A DNA stretch of 62,989 bases from an uncultured Bacteroidales bacterium (GCA_902768435.1 CACXLJ010000011.1:1-62989), one strand, 5' to 3'. Shown: positions 27,002-36,662, counted from the first letter of the stretch. Made by a program: numbers and translations. Notes: a model not told the origin generated them from the sequence alone.

Positions 27002-28615
27002 ATGAAACTAAAGTATTTATTTCTTGCTCTTGTGTTTGCTGTTTCGGCTTCCTCTTTCTCGGCCTTTGCCGATGATAACGACGAAGAACTGAAGAGGAAA
27101 ATCAACGAGGCTGTTATGGGTGTCTATGACAAGCACCTCACACAAGATCCCAGCAACTATGAAGTGCGTTTCGCTCGTGCTAACCAGTATTATTTCAATG
27201 GTGAGTACGAAAATGCGCTGGCCGATGTGTCCAGGTGCATTTCAGAGACTCCCGAAAAGGAATCGGACCTGCTCTTTGACGAGCTGATGCTGCGTGCGAA
27301 ACTCTATGACGAACTCAACCAGCTCAACAACGAGAATGCCGACCTCAAGCGTGCATTCACACTGAAGTCTTCGGCGCTCAACTGCGTGGATATGATGGCG
27401 AAGCTCGCCCTCAAGCAAAACGAACTGGAGATAGCCGAGAACAACTTTAATGTGATTTTGCGCAAGGAGCCTAACAACTTCGATGCTCTCTATGGTCTGG
27501 CACAGGTCGAGGCTAAGCGTAATAACTATGAGAAGGCCTTTGAGTATGCCAACCGTGCTGTGGCCACTTTCCCTGCCGAGCAGCAGGTTTACCTCAATCG
27601 TTCTAACATCCTCGAGATGTCGGGCCAGTATGATGTGGCCGCTCAGGACCTGATTATAGCCATGAGTGTCAGCGACGATGTGAGCAAGCCCATAGCACGA
27701 CTGGTTGAAATGAGCGACACGCATTACAATGCTGTGATGTCGTCGTTGCAGGAAGCTATCGACAAAGCCCCCAATGTGGGCATGTTCTACTATGTGCGTT
27801 CGGCCATTGCCATGCAGCACCAGCACTATGGCCAGGCACTGCGCAACCTGCGCTCCATTATCAGCTACAACCTCTATGACTACCACACCGTTTATGCCAA
27901 TGCCGCACGCTGCCACTACGAACTTATGCAGTACGATGAGGCGCTTGTCAACATCAACAAAGCCATCGAGCAGATGTATTTGCCCGAGTATTTCGTGCTG
28001 AAGTCTAAAATTGAACTCATGCGTGGCAAGGGGAACAATTACAAGGCTGCTACCGATGCTGTCGAGCAGGCTCTCTCACTCGACAAGACCAACAGCGATG
28101 CCCTCTTGCAGATGGCTCGTCTGCTCCTGGCCCAGCGCAAAGATAAAGAAGCAGTTACTCAACTCGATGCCGCTATCAAGGCTCATCCCGACTGCAACGA
28201 GGCACTGCTGCTGCGTGGCTGGCTCCTCAAGTATCGCCTCAACAATGTGTCGGCTGCCAACCTCGATTTTGCTACCATCTTGCAGAATGGTGTCAACATG
28301 GCAAGTCTGCGTGGTTTTGCACTCCATGAAATGGGCCGTGCCGATGAGGCACGCGCTTGGGCACAGCAAATCATTCAAGACAACCCGCTGCCTGGTGGCG
28401 AGTCATACTACAATGCTGCCGCCTTACTGAGCGACATGGGTGATAATGCTGCCGCTATGAAATACTTCGAAAGCGCGCTTGCCAATGGCTATGGCAGTCT
28501 GTTTAATGTCAAGATCAACGAGGTTCCCTATGTCAACCTCAAGCTCTTGCGCCGTGACTCTGGATTCAACCAGATGCTCTCGAACTATCAGTCAAACTTC
28601 CAGGAGCGCGAGTAA
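27002..28615 (+). CDS. Exported tetratricopeptide-repeat protein
   Basis: A 537-residue protein with a signal peptide ending near residue 23 (FSAFA). From about residue 40 on it is built of TPR-like 34-residue helical pairs (YNGEYENALADVSRCI-like, NYEKAFEYANRAVATFP, YDEALVNINKAIEQM). No catalytic motif is seen. It probably acts as a periplasmic scaffold. It is 28 nt after rsmE and is followed by a terminator at 28672. Confidence 0.8.
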   Translation: MKLKYLFLALVFAVSASSFSAFADDNDEELKRKINEAVMGVYDKHLTQDPSNYEVRFARANQYYFNGEYENALADVSRCISETPEKESDLLFDELMLRAKLYDELNQLNNENADLKRAFTLKSSALNCVDMMAKLALKQNELEIAENNFNVILRKEPNNFDALYGLAQVEAKRNNYEKAFEYANRAVATFPAEQQVYLNRSNILEMSGQYDVAAQDLIIAMSVSDDVSKPIARLVEMSDTHYNAVMSSLQEAIDKAPNVGMFYYVRSAIAMQHQHYGQALRNLRSIISYNLYDYHTVYANAARCHYELMQYDEALVNINKAIEQMYLPEYFVLKSKIELMRGKGNNYKAATDAVEQALSLDKTNSDALLQMARLLLAQRKDKEAVTQLDAAIKAHPDCNEALLLRGWLLKYRLNNVSAANLDFATILQNGVNMASLRGFALHEMGRADEARAWAQQIIQDNPLPGGESYYNAAALLSDMGDNAAAMKYFESALANGYGSLFNVKINEVPYVNLKLLRRDSGFNQMLSNYQSNFQERE

Positions 28616-28671
28616 CCCCGCCCACAACCAAGTTATAACCCCACATTTCTGTTATAACTCATCCTTACATG

Positions 28672-28702
28672 AAGAGGCTGGCTTTTGCCGGCCTCTTTCT
28701 TG
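28672..28702 (+). terminator. Terminator after the TPR gene
   Basis: AAGAGGCTGGC (28672-28682) and GCCGGCCTCTT (28687-28697) form an 11-bp stem with one G-U pair around TTTT; T-rich sequence follows. It sits directly before the -33 box of the next promoter. Confidence 0.75.
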
Positions 28703-28730
28703 TATTTCCTCAAAATATTTATTATTTTTG
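28700..28730 (+). promoter_or_regulatory. Promoter of the second BspA-dockerin gene
   Basis: TTG (28700-28702) lies 20 nt before TATTTTTG (28723-28730), a good -7 box. The coding start is 40 nt downstream. The -33 box touches the end of the preceding terminator. Confidence 0.5.
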
Positions 28731-28769
28731 CAAATGTAAAAACGAAATCAACCAATACCATTCATATAT

Positions 28770-31700
28770 ATGAAACGATTATTTCTTTTACTGGCAGTAT
28801 TAGCGGCTTTTGGGACAATCGCGGCGGCCAATTCAACTGTGGTAATAGATGGGATAACCTATCAGCAGCTCAACGATACCAAGGCGGAGTTGGTCGATGG
28901 TGTCTTTTACCACTCTGCCGATTTGGTGATTCCAGCCCAAGTGCAGATTGGAGGCAAACAGCTCTCTGTGTCTTCAATCAAAGCAAACGCTTTTCATGGA
29001 AACACAGATATTGTGAATGTTGAGATGCCAAACACCGTGAAATTGATAGGTGATGATGCATTCTGTTTTTGTTCACGCATTCGTCAAATCACCCTTTCTG
29101 GTTCCTTGAAACAGATAGGCAAAAATGCGTTTTACTATTGCCATGATATTAAGGCGCTCGAGTTGCCGGCCTCATTGACCTCAGTCGGCGATGGTGCCTT
29201 TTATTATTGTAAAGGAGTAGACAGTCTGTTTATATCACGCAATCTGGTCAATATCGGCGTGGCGGCTTTTGCTTATTGTGGCACCAAATCGATTGTTGTG
29301 GCGCCCGAGAATACGAAGTATGACTCTCGTGACAATTGCAACGCCATCATCGAAACGGCAACTGGAGTCCTGCTGAGCGGGTGTACCAACACCGTGATTC
29401 CTGATGGTGTCAAGATCATCGAGGAGTTGGCTTTTTTTGGTGCACAATTTCAGACAATCAATTTGCCCAGTTCGCTCACCGAAATCCGGAAGAATGCATT
29501 TCTATCTTGTTATTACCTGAAAGAAATTGAGATGCCTGATGCGCTTGTGAGCCTTGGCGACAGTGCCTTCTACCAATGCTCTAATCTTAGTATAATCAAG
29601 ATGGGGAATTCATTGAAGACAATAGGCAAATCGACTTTTGAGGGGTGTAACAATATAAACGAGCTGACTTTAAGCAATTCGCTTCAGGCGATTGGCGACT
29701 ATGCGTTCTATAACTCGCGCATGGAGTTTGAGGAACTGATTCTCCCTGAATCTCTTATTTCAATAGGTTCCTATGCATTTGGGAGACCGGTAGGTATCCT
29801 TGAAACCCCTCCACTATTGCACAGGATTCATATCGGCAACAATGTTACAACCATAGGCGACTGGGCATTCTCTGGGTACAGGAATGTGACCCAGGTGGAA
29901 CTGGGCAATTCTTTGACCCATATAGGGGAGAAAGCCTTTTCTGGTTCTAATGTTGAATCGATTGTGGTCCCTGCGTCTTACACCATAATTGAGCCAGAGG
30001 CCTTTGCTACCATGGGGCTAAGAAAAGTGACGCTACTGGGCGCGGTTACTGAGATCGGTTTTGCTGCGTTTGATGGCAATTACGACTTGAAAGAGTTTGT
30101 TTTTCAAGAGTCGTTGCAATCCATTGGAGATTTTGCATTCGCTGATTGCGGACTTGAAAGTCTCGTCATTCCAAATTCAGTTACCTTTATTGGTGAAAGT
30201 GCGTTTGACGGTTGCACCCTAACCAGTATCACCATTGGCAAGTCGCTTGAATCATTAGGCCGTTTTGCATTCGCTAGCTGTAAAAACATCACAATAGTGA
30301 ATTGGAATGCAAAGTCGTGTGCCGATACTGAATATGACTTTCCCATATTTGGTTGGCCAACCATCACCACATTCAACTTTGGAAATGAGGTAGAGCATGT
30401 TCCAGCATATATATGTATGGATCAGTCGAGTTTGAAAAGCATCACCATTCCACCGTCGGTTAACTCAATAGGCACAGGTGCGTTTATGGGATGTAGCGGC
30501 ATGGAGTCGATGGTGGTAGCCAACGGCAATTCAAAATATGACTCGCGTGACAACTGCAATGCCATTATTGAAACGGGCACTAATAAGCTGATTGCCGGTT
30601 GCAAGAATACAATTATTCCTAATACAGTTGTTACCATAGGTAAAGAAGCTTTTTATCGTTGCTCGAGCCTGACTTCGCTTTTCATGCCCAACTCGGTTAA
30701 AACAATTGGTGTCAGAGCCTTTAAAGAATGTACTGGTCTGACGGGTATTGAGATTGGCAACTCGGTCACTTCAATCGACTACAGCGCCTTTTCGGATTGC
30801 ACTGGTCTTACCAATATTGTCATTGGCAATTCGGTGACATCAATAGGAAGTGGCGCCTTCTCGGGATGTTGGGGCCTGACTTCGATTTCCATTCCAAACT
30901 CGGTTGTGAATGTTGGCGACAACGCCTTTGCCACTTGCACAGGTCTCACCAGCGCCATCATTGGTAACTCGGTGACATCTATAGGCCACAGTGTGTTCTT
31001 ACATTGCATAAGCCTTGATGCTATTACTATAGGCAACTCAGTTACCTCTATTGCCGACGATGCATTTAAGGGTTGCACGGGCCTCAGAACAGTGAATTGG
31101 AATGCTAAATCTTGTCTTGATTATAATGTCAACAATATCCCATTTAAAGATTTGACAGGTATCACTACATTCAACTTTGGCAATCAGGTAAAGCACATTC
31201 CGGCGCATTTGTGCCATAACTTGTCGGGATTGACCAGCGTTTCCATCTCTAACACGGTCACTTCTATTGGAGAACTCGCATTTGCTAATTGCAACAGTCT
31301 CTCCTGTGTTAATATGGGCAAATCGGTAACCACAATGGGTGGAATGGCATTCGCTGCTTGTAGCAGCCTTGCCAGCATCACCATTCCCGCCTCGGTAACT
31401 TCCATCGGCTTGGGCGTGTTCTGGGATTGCACAGGGTTAAACAACATTTATAGCTATATCAATCATCCTGCCGATGCTGAAATGGAATTCATGGTGTTTC
31501 AAGGCGTAAAAGTGGCCGAATGCACCTTGCATGTGATTGAAGGCCGCTTACAAGAGTATCGTAATGCCGACCAGTGGAAGGACTTTGTAAATATAATTGA
31601 TGATCTTAAAACTCCTGTGATTCCAGGAGATGTGAGTGGCGATGGCAAGGTGAATGTGAGCGATGTGACCGTGCTTATTAATATGATTTTGGGCATTATC

Positions 31701-31799
31701 GACACGGATGACCAGAGTGCCGATGTGAACGGCGACGGCAAGGTGAATGTCTCTGATATCACCGCCCTCATCAACATCATCCTCGGCGTCACCCAGTAA
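28770..31799 (+). CDS. Second BspA-like leucine-rich-repeat protein with C-terminal dockerin
   Basis: A 1009-residue exported protein (signal peptide about 1-20). It is dominated by regular LRR_5 repeats of about 23 residues, especially at 640-800 where GNSVTSIG-x-x-AF-x-x-C-x-x-LT recurs. Two larger modules are duplicated: one with DSRDNCNAIIET (near residues 188 and 590) and one with VNWNAKSC (near 510 and 770). The C-terminus has two dockerin loops (GDVSGDGKVNVSD, ADVNGDGKVNVSD). Repetitive DNA here could recombine and change repeat number. Probable surface adhesin; ligand unknown. It has its own promoter and terminator. Confidence 0.88.
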   Translation: MKRLFLLLAVLAAFGTIAAANSTVVIDGITYQQLNDTKAELVDGVFYHSADLVIPAQVQIGGKQLSVSSIKANAFHGNTDIVNVEMPNTVKLIGDDAFCFCSRIRQITLSGSLKQIGKNAFYYCHDIKALELPASLTSVGDGAFYYCKGVDSLFISRNLVNIGVAAFAYCGTKSIVVAPENTKYDSRDNCNAIIETATGVLLSGCTNTVIPDGVKIIEELAFFGAQFQTINLPSSLTEIRKNAFLSCYYLKEIEMPDALVSLGDSAFYQCSNLSIIKMGNSLKTIGKSTFEGCNNINELTLSNSLQAIGDYAFYNSRMEFEELILPESLISIGSYAFGRPVGILETPPLLHRIHIGNNVTTIGDWAFSGYRNVTQVELGNSLTHIGEKAFSGSNVESIVVPASYTIIEPEAFATMGLRKVTLLGAVTEIGFAAFDGNYDLKEFVFQESLQSIGDFAFADCGLESLVIPNSVTFIGESAFDGCTLTSITIGKSLESLGRFAFASCKNITIVNWNAKSCADTEYDFPIFGWPTITTFNFGNEVEHVPAYICMDQSSLKSITIPPSVNSIGTGAFMGCSGMESMVVANGNSKYDSRDNCNAIIETGTNKLIAGCKNTIIPNTVVTIGKEAFYRCSSLTSLFMPNSVKTIGVRAFKECTGLTGIEIGNSVTSIDYSAFSDCTGLTNIVIGNSVTSIGSGAFSGCWGLTSISIPNSVVNVGDNAFATCTGLTSAIIGNSVTSIGHSVFLHCISLDAITIGNSVTSIADDAFKGCTGLRTVNWNAKSCLDYNVNNIPFKDLTGITTFNFGNQVKHIPAHLCHNLSGLTSVSISNTVTSIGELAFANCNSLSCVNMGKSVTTMGGMAFAACSSLASITIPASVTSIGLGVFWDCTGLNNIYSYINHPADAEMEFMVFQGVKVAECTLHVIEGRLQEYRNADQWKDFVNIIDDLKTPVIPGDVSGDGKVNVSDVTVLINMILGIIDTDDQSADVNGDGKVNVSDITALINIILGVTQ

Positions 31800-31827
31800 A
31801 TCAAATTCGCTTAAATATCATTTACTC

Positions 31828-31857
31828 AAGGGCTGGCACCCACACCAGCCCTTTTTT
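31828..31857 (+). terminator. Terminator after the second BspA gene
   Basis: AAGGGCTGG (31828-31836) pairs with CCAGCCCTT (31845-31853) around an 8-nt loop, with a T run to 31857. Confidence 0.85.
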
Positions 31858-32471
31858 ATGTCTTATTGCCATAGCGCAAATACTAATGTTGCCTTATCTT
31901 TGCCACAAAAGCGCTCTTTGAAATCCATTCCATTTCCCATCCTTGCTAACGATGGTGCTATGATCAATTTCTTTGATAATCAACAACATCGTCAACGAAA
32001 TTTTGTCCCAGTGTCCCAACTTCATTTAAATTCGTGGTAATTTGTGGAGAATTTGTGATAATTCACGGAGAATATATCTCCGCGCACCGCGCGGCTTTTT
32101 GACGAACTTTGTTCGCAGCTTTTAGAGATTATTATCCTATCCCCGCTAATGCAATCGTAGCACGAGTAATTATAAATTCAAAAAGTTGCCACTTCGTGGT
32201 CGTAAAGCCGGCTCACGCCGGATAATTTAGCGCGCTAGCGCTGAAATTTTTAATATCGTAATTTTAAAACGAAGTTTTTTAATTTTAAGCCCGCAGGGCG
32301 TCCATTAGTTTGAAAATTTCTTTATTTCAACATTATTCACTAATTTTACCTCACTTTGTTCGGTGAAATTAGGCTGCGCTTCGGAAAAACTCCAAGCAAG
32401 CTTTGGTTTTTCGCTCGGCTTGCACTAATTTTGTACTCGCATTTAAATAATACTGTAAAACAACTTGAAAA
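31858..32471. repeat. Gene-free stretch packed with short unlike hairpins
   Basis: No gene is supported here. From 32066 on there is a chain of perfect or near-perfect small palindromes: CGGAGA/TCTCCG (32066-32082), CCGCGC/GCGCGG (32080-32094, then a T run), CGAAC/GTTCG (32103-32115), CCAC/GTGG (32189-32199), CCGGC/GCCGG (32208-32221), AGCGC/GCGCT (32229-32242), GCCC/GGGC (32289-32299), AATTTTACC/GGTGAAATT (32342-32370) and an AACTCCAAGC/GCTTTGGTT-like stem (32389-32408). The stems differ in sequence and have 3-11 nt loops. The stretch ends with the promoter of the flavodiiron gene. Confidence 0.7.
32402..32433 (+). promoter_or_regulatory. Promoter of the flavodiiron gene
   Basis: TTTG (32402-32405), 20-nt spacer, TAATTTTG (32426-32433): a full Bacteroidota promoter match, about 39 nt before the ATG at 32472. 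The -33 box lies in the right arm of the last hairpin of the preceding stretch. Confidence 0.65.
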
Positions 32472-33659
32472 ATGGCTAAGAAAATAACCGATAAAGTGAC
32501 TTGGGTAGGCAAGGTTGACTGGGAACTTACAACCTTCCATGGCGACGAACTCTCGACGCATCGTGGCTCCAGCTACAACGCCTATCTCGTCCGCGACCAG
32601 AAAGTGGCGCTCATCGATACCGTGTGGAAACCCTACGACCGTGAATTCGTTTCTCGGCTCAAGCAAGAAATCGATCTCAAAGACATCGACAATATCATCA
32701 TGAATCACAACGAGATTGACCATAGCGGCTCACTCGTTGAACTCATGCGTGAAATCCCCGATGTGCCCATCTATTGCACCGCCAAGGGTGAGGCCATCAT
32801 ACGCGGTCATTACCATCAGGACTGGAACTTCGTGAATGTGAAAACGGGCGACACGCTCTCGCTGGGCGAAAATACCCTCACCTTTATCGAAGCCACCATG
32901 CTCCACTGGCCCGACACCATGTTCACCTATCTCTCGGGCGAGAACATCCTCTTCTCTAACGACGGATTCGGGCAGCACTTTGCCTCAGAGTCGCTCTTCG
33001 ACGACAAGGTGGACATGTGCGAGGTGATGTATGAGGCTGAGAAGTATTATGCTAACATTCTCAACCCCTTCAGCATGATGGCCAAGAAGAAAGTGGCAGA
33101 CCTGCTCGCCATGAATCTGCCCATCAACCTCATCTGCCCGAGTCATGGCGTGATTTGGCGCAAGAACATACCGCTCATCATCGAGAAATATCAGCAGTGG
33201 GCCGATGCCTATCAGACTGACCAGGTGACTATCGTCTACGACACCATGTGGCAGTCGACCCGACTCCTGGCACAAGCCATTGCCGATGGCATCCACGCTG
33301 CCAGCCCCGATACCACCGTGATGCTCATGAATGCCGCTCACGACGACAAGAACGACATTCTCACACAGATGTTCCGCTCCAAGGCTGTGCTTGTGGGCTC
33401 GCCCACGGTGAACAATGGCTTCACCTATGCCATTGCCGGCATTCTTGAAATGGCAAAGGGACTGAAGTTCAAGAAGAAAAAAGCCGCCGCATTTGGCTCT
33501 TATGGCTGGAGTGGAGAGGCATCGAAACTCATCACTGAGCACTTGCAGAAGGCAGGCTTTGAGATTGTGAACGACGGCATTCGCACGCTTTGGGTGCCAG
33601 ACTGCGATGCCCTCAAGCAGGCGCGTGACTATGGCGAAGCCTTTGCTGCAGCCCTCTAA
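32472..33659 (+). CDS. Flavodiiron protein (FprA/Fdp type)
   Basis: A 395-residue cytosolic protein. Residues 1-250 are a metallo-beta-lactamase-fold diiron domain with the flavodiiron-specific HNEIDH motif (H79, E81, D83, H84) and later ligands in MLHWPDTMFTY and SNDGFGQHF. Residues 255-395 are a flavodoxin domain (YDTMWQSTRLLAQAI; GSPTVNNG; GSYGWSGEA). Such proteins reduce O2 to water or NO to N2O and protect anaerobes from both gases. It has no rubredoxin domain, so a separate electron donor is needed. It has its own promoter. Confidence 0.92.
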   Translation: MAKKITDKVTWVGKVDWELTTFHGDELSTHRGSSYNAYLVRDQKVALIDTVWKPYDREFVSRLKQEIDLKDIDNIIMNHNEIDHSGSLVELMREIPDVPIYCTAKGEAIIRGHYHQDWNFVNVKTGDTLSLGENTLTFIEATMLHWPDTMFTYLSGENILFSNDGFGQHFASESLFDDKVDMCEVMYEAEKYYANILNPFSMMAKKKVADLLAMNLPINLICPSHGVIWRKNIPLIIEKYQQWADAYQTDQVTIVYDTMWQSTRLLAQAIADGIHAASPDTTVMLMNAAHDDKNDILTQMFRSKAVLVGSPTVNNGFTYAIAGILEMAKGLKFKKKKAAAFGSYGWSGEASKLITEHLQKAGFEIVNDGIRTLWVPDCDALKQARDYGEAFAAAL

Positions 33660-33683
33660 TAGTTTTAAGTTTTTGCCCAATCT

Positions 33684-34406
33684 ATGAAAACGCTATTGAA
33701 AGTTCTTACGCTGGTGTTCATGCTTCTCCTGCCTCTCAAGGGGTGGGGCGCTGCACCTGCCGACGATGAGAACGACTATATTCAGGTCGACTGGTACCCA
33801 TTGCTCACCGATAGCGTGGGCTGGAACATCACCAGTGGCGGTCTTGCCATTGGCTTTGTCGATGCGCTCGGTTCGCATGCTCCGCAGGTGGCGATGGGCC
33901 GCTCGATTGAACTTTCGTGGATCAATGTGATTGGAGCAAAGTATAACAACGGCAAGGGCCAGCGGCTCACAATGGGTTTGGGCATCGACTGGAAGAATTA
34001 CAAGCTGAGCAGCGGCAACGCGTTCTTGCGTGACGATGACGGCGTGATTTCGGTGGGCGATTTCCCTGCTGGTGCCAGCAAGTGTGCCTCACGCATTAAG
34101 GTGTTCAGCCTGGGCGTGCCCGTCATCTTTCGCCAACGCATTGCCCGCAAGACCGACCTGTTTTTGGGCGAGGTCACCAACTTCAACCTGCATGCCAGCA
34201 TGCACACCACCTATCGCGTGGGCGATGAGAAAGTGGACCTGAAGTCCAACAGCATTCACCAGTCGCCAGTCACTGTCGATTTCATCACCGGTGTGCTGTA
34301 TAAGAAAGTGGGTGCCTATCTCCGTTACAGCCCGTTCAGAGTCATCAAGGATGGCTATGGTCCCAACTTCTCGACCCTGGCAGTGGGCCTCGTCTTAGGG
34401 CTCTAA
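33684..34406 (+). CDS. Exported beta-strand-rich protein, probable small outer-membrane barrel
   Basis: A 240-residue protein with a signal peptide (residues 1-22, ending GWG-A). The mature part alternates polar and hydrophobic residues (RLTMGLGIDWKNYKL, KVFSLGVPVIFRQRI, KVGAYLRYSPF) and ends in a strand-like VGLVLGL, as in small Bacteroidota outer-membrane barrels. No specific family is recognised. It is 24 nt after the flavodiiron gene and 30 nt before the next lipoprotein gene. Confidence 0.6.
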   Translation: MKTLLKVLTLVFMLLLPLKGWGAAPADDENDYIQVDWYPLLTDSVGWNITSGGLAIGFVDALGSHAPQVAMGRSIELSWINVIGAKYNNGKGQRLTMGLGIDWKNYKLSSGNAFLRDDDGVISVGDFPAGASKCASRIKVFSLGVPVIFRQRIARKTDLFLGEVTNFNLHASMHTTYRVGDEKVDLKSNSIHQSPVTVDFITGVLYKKVGAYLRYSPFRVIKDGYGPNFSTLAVGLVLGL

Positions 34407-34436
34407 TTTAATGTGATAATAAATTCTTAACAAAAT

Positions 34437-35522
34437 ATGAAAAAGTCAATATTCGTTTTTGCGCTCATCGCCGTTTTGCTTGCTGCATGTGGCCGAGGCA
34501 ATAAATTTGAAGTGAACGGAAAGGTCGAAGGCGCCACCAAGACCACCAAGCTTGTGCTTGAAATGGCAAGCAATGGTGAGTGGCTCGCAGTGGACTCCAC
34601 ATGGACCGACGATAACGGTAGTTATAGCTTTGCTGAGACTGCTCCTCAATATCCCAACATCTATAGGCTGCGTCTTAACGACAAGTCGATTTATTTCCCT
34701 ATCGACAGCATCGACGAGCTCACGATTAACTCAAAACTCAAGACTTTCGACATTGATTTCGATGTGGCTGGTAGTGACGAGGCTGTCGCCATCATGAAAA
34801 TCGACAAGGATGCACTCAAGTATGTCAAGGCTTCACCCGAGGAGAAGGCTAAATGGAAAGACCGACTGTCTCGTGAAATCATCAATGACCTGCAGAGCAT
34901 TGTCGCCTATTATGCCATCAATAAATATGTAGGTGGAGAACCGCTCTTCGACCCTATGAACGACAACGATATGAAGATTATTGGGGCGGTCGCTAATGCT
35001 TACGACAGTTACAAGAAGGATGATCCCCGCACCAACTATCTTGTGCAGCTCACGCTCGATGCCCAGCGCCGCCGCCGTGCTGAGTTGGGCAAAACGCCCT
35101 CGTTTGCTGCCGAGCAAATCAGTCTCATCGACATCAACCTGCAAGATGAGAACGGCAAGCCGCAGGTGCTGTCGGCAGTTGCTTCAAAGGGTGGGGTGGT
35201 GCTGCTCAACTTCACTATGTATAACCAGAGTTTCTCGCCTGCCTATAACAAGGTGCTCAACGACATCTATGTGCAGTACAAAGACCGCGGGCTCAATATC
35301 TATCAAGTGGCGCTCGACGAGAATGTGAGCAATTGGCGCTCGGCTGCCAAGAACTTGCCTTGGATTACCGTGTATGACGCGATGGGCGAGCTCTCGCAGA
35401 ATGTTTCGGCTTATAATGTCGTAGGCGTTCCCACTACATTCATCATCGACCGCTCAGGTCAAATTGTTGACCGCGTAGAAGACATCAACCAGCTCAAGAC
35501 GACTGTGGCAAAATACATTTAA
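34437..35522 (+). CDS. DUF4369-type lipoprotein with cysteine-less thioredoxin-fold domain
   Basis: A 361-residue lipoprotein (lipobox LLAAC, C18). Residues 22-130 are a beta-rich domain like DUF4369, often found before thioredoxin domains in Bacteroidales. Residues 220-361 follow the TlpA/AhpC-type thioredoxin pattern (VVLLNFTMYNQSFSPAYN; VGVPTTFIID with the cis-Pro), but the CxxC position reads YNQS, so it cannot act as a redox enzyme. It is the second cysteine-less thioredoxin-fold protein in the window. It ends 5 nt from a convergent glycosyltransferase gene. Confidence 0.75.
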   Translation: MKKSIFVFALIAVLLAACGRGNKFEVNGKVEGATKTTKLVLEMASNGEWLAVDSTWTDDNGSYSFAETAPQYPNIYRLRLNDKSIYFPIDSIDELTINSKLKTFDIDFDVAGSDEAVAIMKIDKDALKYVKASPEEKAKWKDRLSREIINDLQSIVAYYAINKYVGGEPLFDPMNDNDMKIIGAVANAYDSYKKDDPRTNYLVQLTLDAQRRRRAELGKTPSFAAEQISLIDINLQDENGKPQVLSAVASKGGVVLLNFTMYNQSFSPAYNKVLNDIYVQYKDRGLNIYQVALDENVSNWRSAAKNLPWITVYDAMGELSQNVSAYNVVGVPTTFIIDRSGQIVDRVEDINQLKTTVAKYI

Positions 35523-35527
35523 GATTA

Positions 35528-36640
35528 TTACAGTTTTTCCCAAAATGCAAGATAGCGGCTCGCCACAGTGCGGGCCGCATTGTGTTTTTCGACAAAGGCT
35601 CGGCTGGCTCGGCTCAATGCAGGCAGTTGGCTTTTGTTCTTGATTATCCACTCCAGCTTCGCCTCAATGTCGCCCTCAACCAGTGGACTCACATTCACGA
35701 TGGGGTGATTCTCGGTTTCGCCAATTAGTTGATAGTATTCGGGTTCGGCGCCCGATACAGCCACAAGTCCGTGAGCCATGCCCAACAGTGCGTTGGTGGC
35801 AGGTGTGTAGGAATAGAGTTGGTCCAGAATCACATGGCTGTGGCTCATGCGCGACAGGTATTCGTCGTAGGGCACACTCTCCACTACCTCTACCTCGCAC
35901 AGGTCAGGATGCTTGGCATGAACAGCCTGCACGGCTGCCAGCAGTCGATCGGTGCCTTTCACGACCGTGCGGTCGCGCTGAATGCCTATGAAGAAACGCA
36001 CTTTCTCGGGTTCTGCATCGGGGTGATGTGGCGTGATATGATCTGTGTCGATGGGGATGCCGCCATAGGCCACCTTGTCGCCCAGCAGCGGCTGGTAGGT
36101 CATGTAGTATTCCAGCAGGCATGCTACGGCTCCGTCGATGTTCTCCAGGATGTGCTCGGCATAACGGCGCATGAAATCTTTCTCCCAGTTTTCTTGCCTT
36201 TGTGCCTTATACTCGGCCGAGTTCACATAGGGCGAGGGCTCATTGCCCAGCATATAGTCGCTATAGCGGAAGGTGTGTCCGTCGTGGCATGCACGGTAAT
36301 AAAAGTAGTCGGTGTTCAGGGCCGAGAGCACAATTTTGCCATTGTGCTTCTTCAGGTAGTCGAACACGCGGCGTATTTTCTCGGGTTTGAGCGTCAGGAA
36401 AATGTGGCCAGCTATCTCCACGATGTCGTAGCCGCGCATCTTGGGCAACGCTTTCAGGATATCGAGCACATAACGCACTGCACCCAACTTGCCGCTGCCG
36501 CGCAGTAAATTGATGTCACGACCTGTGTTCATCCAGCGCGAGCCATTCGAGGCCACGATGGCTTCGTGGCCAATTGCACGCAACTCGCCAGCCAGGCAGT
36601 TGTGCAAATTGCTCGCATCACCCGCAAAAAGTATCTTCAT
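35528..36640 (-). CDS. GT-B (family 4-like) glycosyltransferase
   Basis: A 370-residue cytosolic protein. The N-terminal Rossmann half opens with KILFAGDASNLHNCLAGELRAIGHEAIVAS. The C-terminal half has the family-4-like pattern FFIGIQRDRTVVKGTDRLLAAV and a donor-site segment SYTPATNALLGMAHGLVAVSGAEPEYY. Sugar donor and acceptor unknown. It is divergently transcribed from another glycosyltransferase gene (70 nt between starts), which suggests a shared glycan or lipid pathway. Confidence 0.75.
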   Translation of the reverse strand: MKILFAGDASNLHNCLAGELRAIGHEAIVASNGSRWMNTGRDINLLRGSGKLGAVRYVLDILKALPKMRGYDIVEIAGHIFLTLKPEKIRRVFDYLKKHNGKIVLSALNTDYFYYRACHDGHTFRYSDYMLGNEPSPYVNSAEYKAQRQENWEKDFMRRYAEHILENIDGAVACLLEYYMTYQPLLGDKVAYGGIPIDTDHITPHHPDAEPEKVRFFIGIQRDRTVVKGTDRLLAAVQAVHAKHPDLCEVEVVESVPYDEYLSRMSHSHVILDQLYSYTPATNALLGMAHGLVAVSGAEPEYYQLIGETENHPIVNVSPLVEGDIEAKLEWIIKNKSQLPALSRASRAFVEKHNAARTVASRYLAFWEKL

Positions 36641-36662
36641 TGGGCGTAAAGATAGCAGTTTT

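Noticed and set aside
18433..31799. A cellulosome
   Set aside because: Two dockerin-like tails occur but no cohesin, scaffoldin or cellulase is present.
32040..32440. An attachment site or integron array
   Set aside because: The hairpins share no common core sequence and there is no integrase gene or cassette gene.
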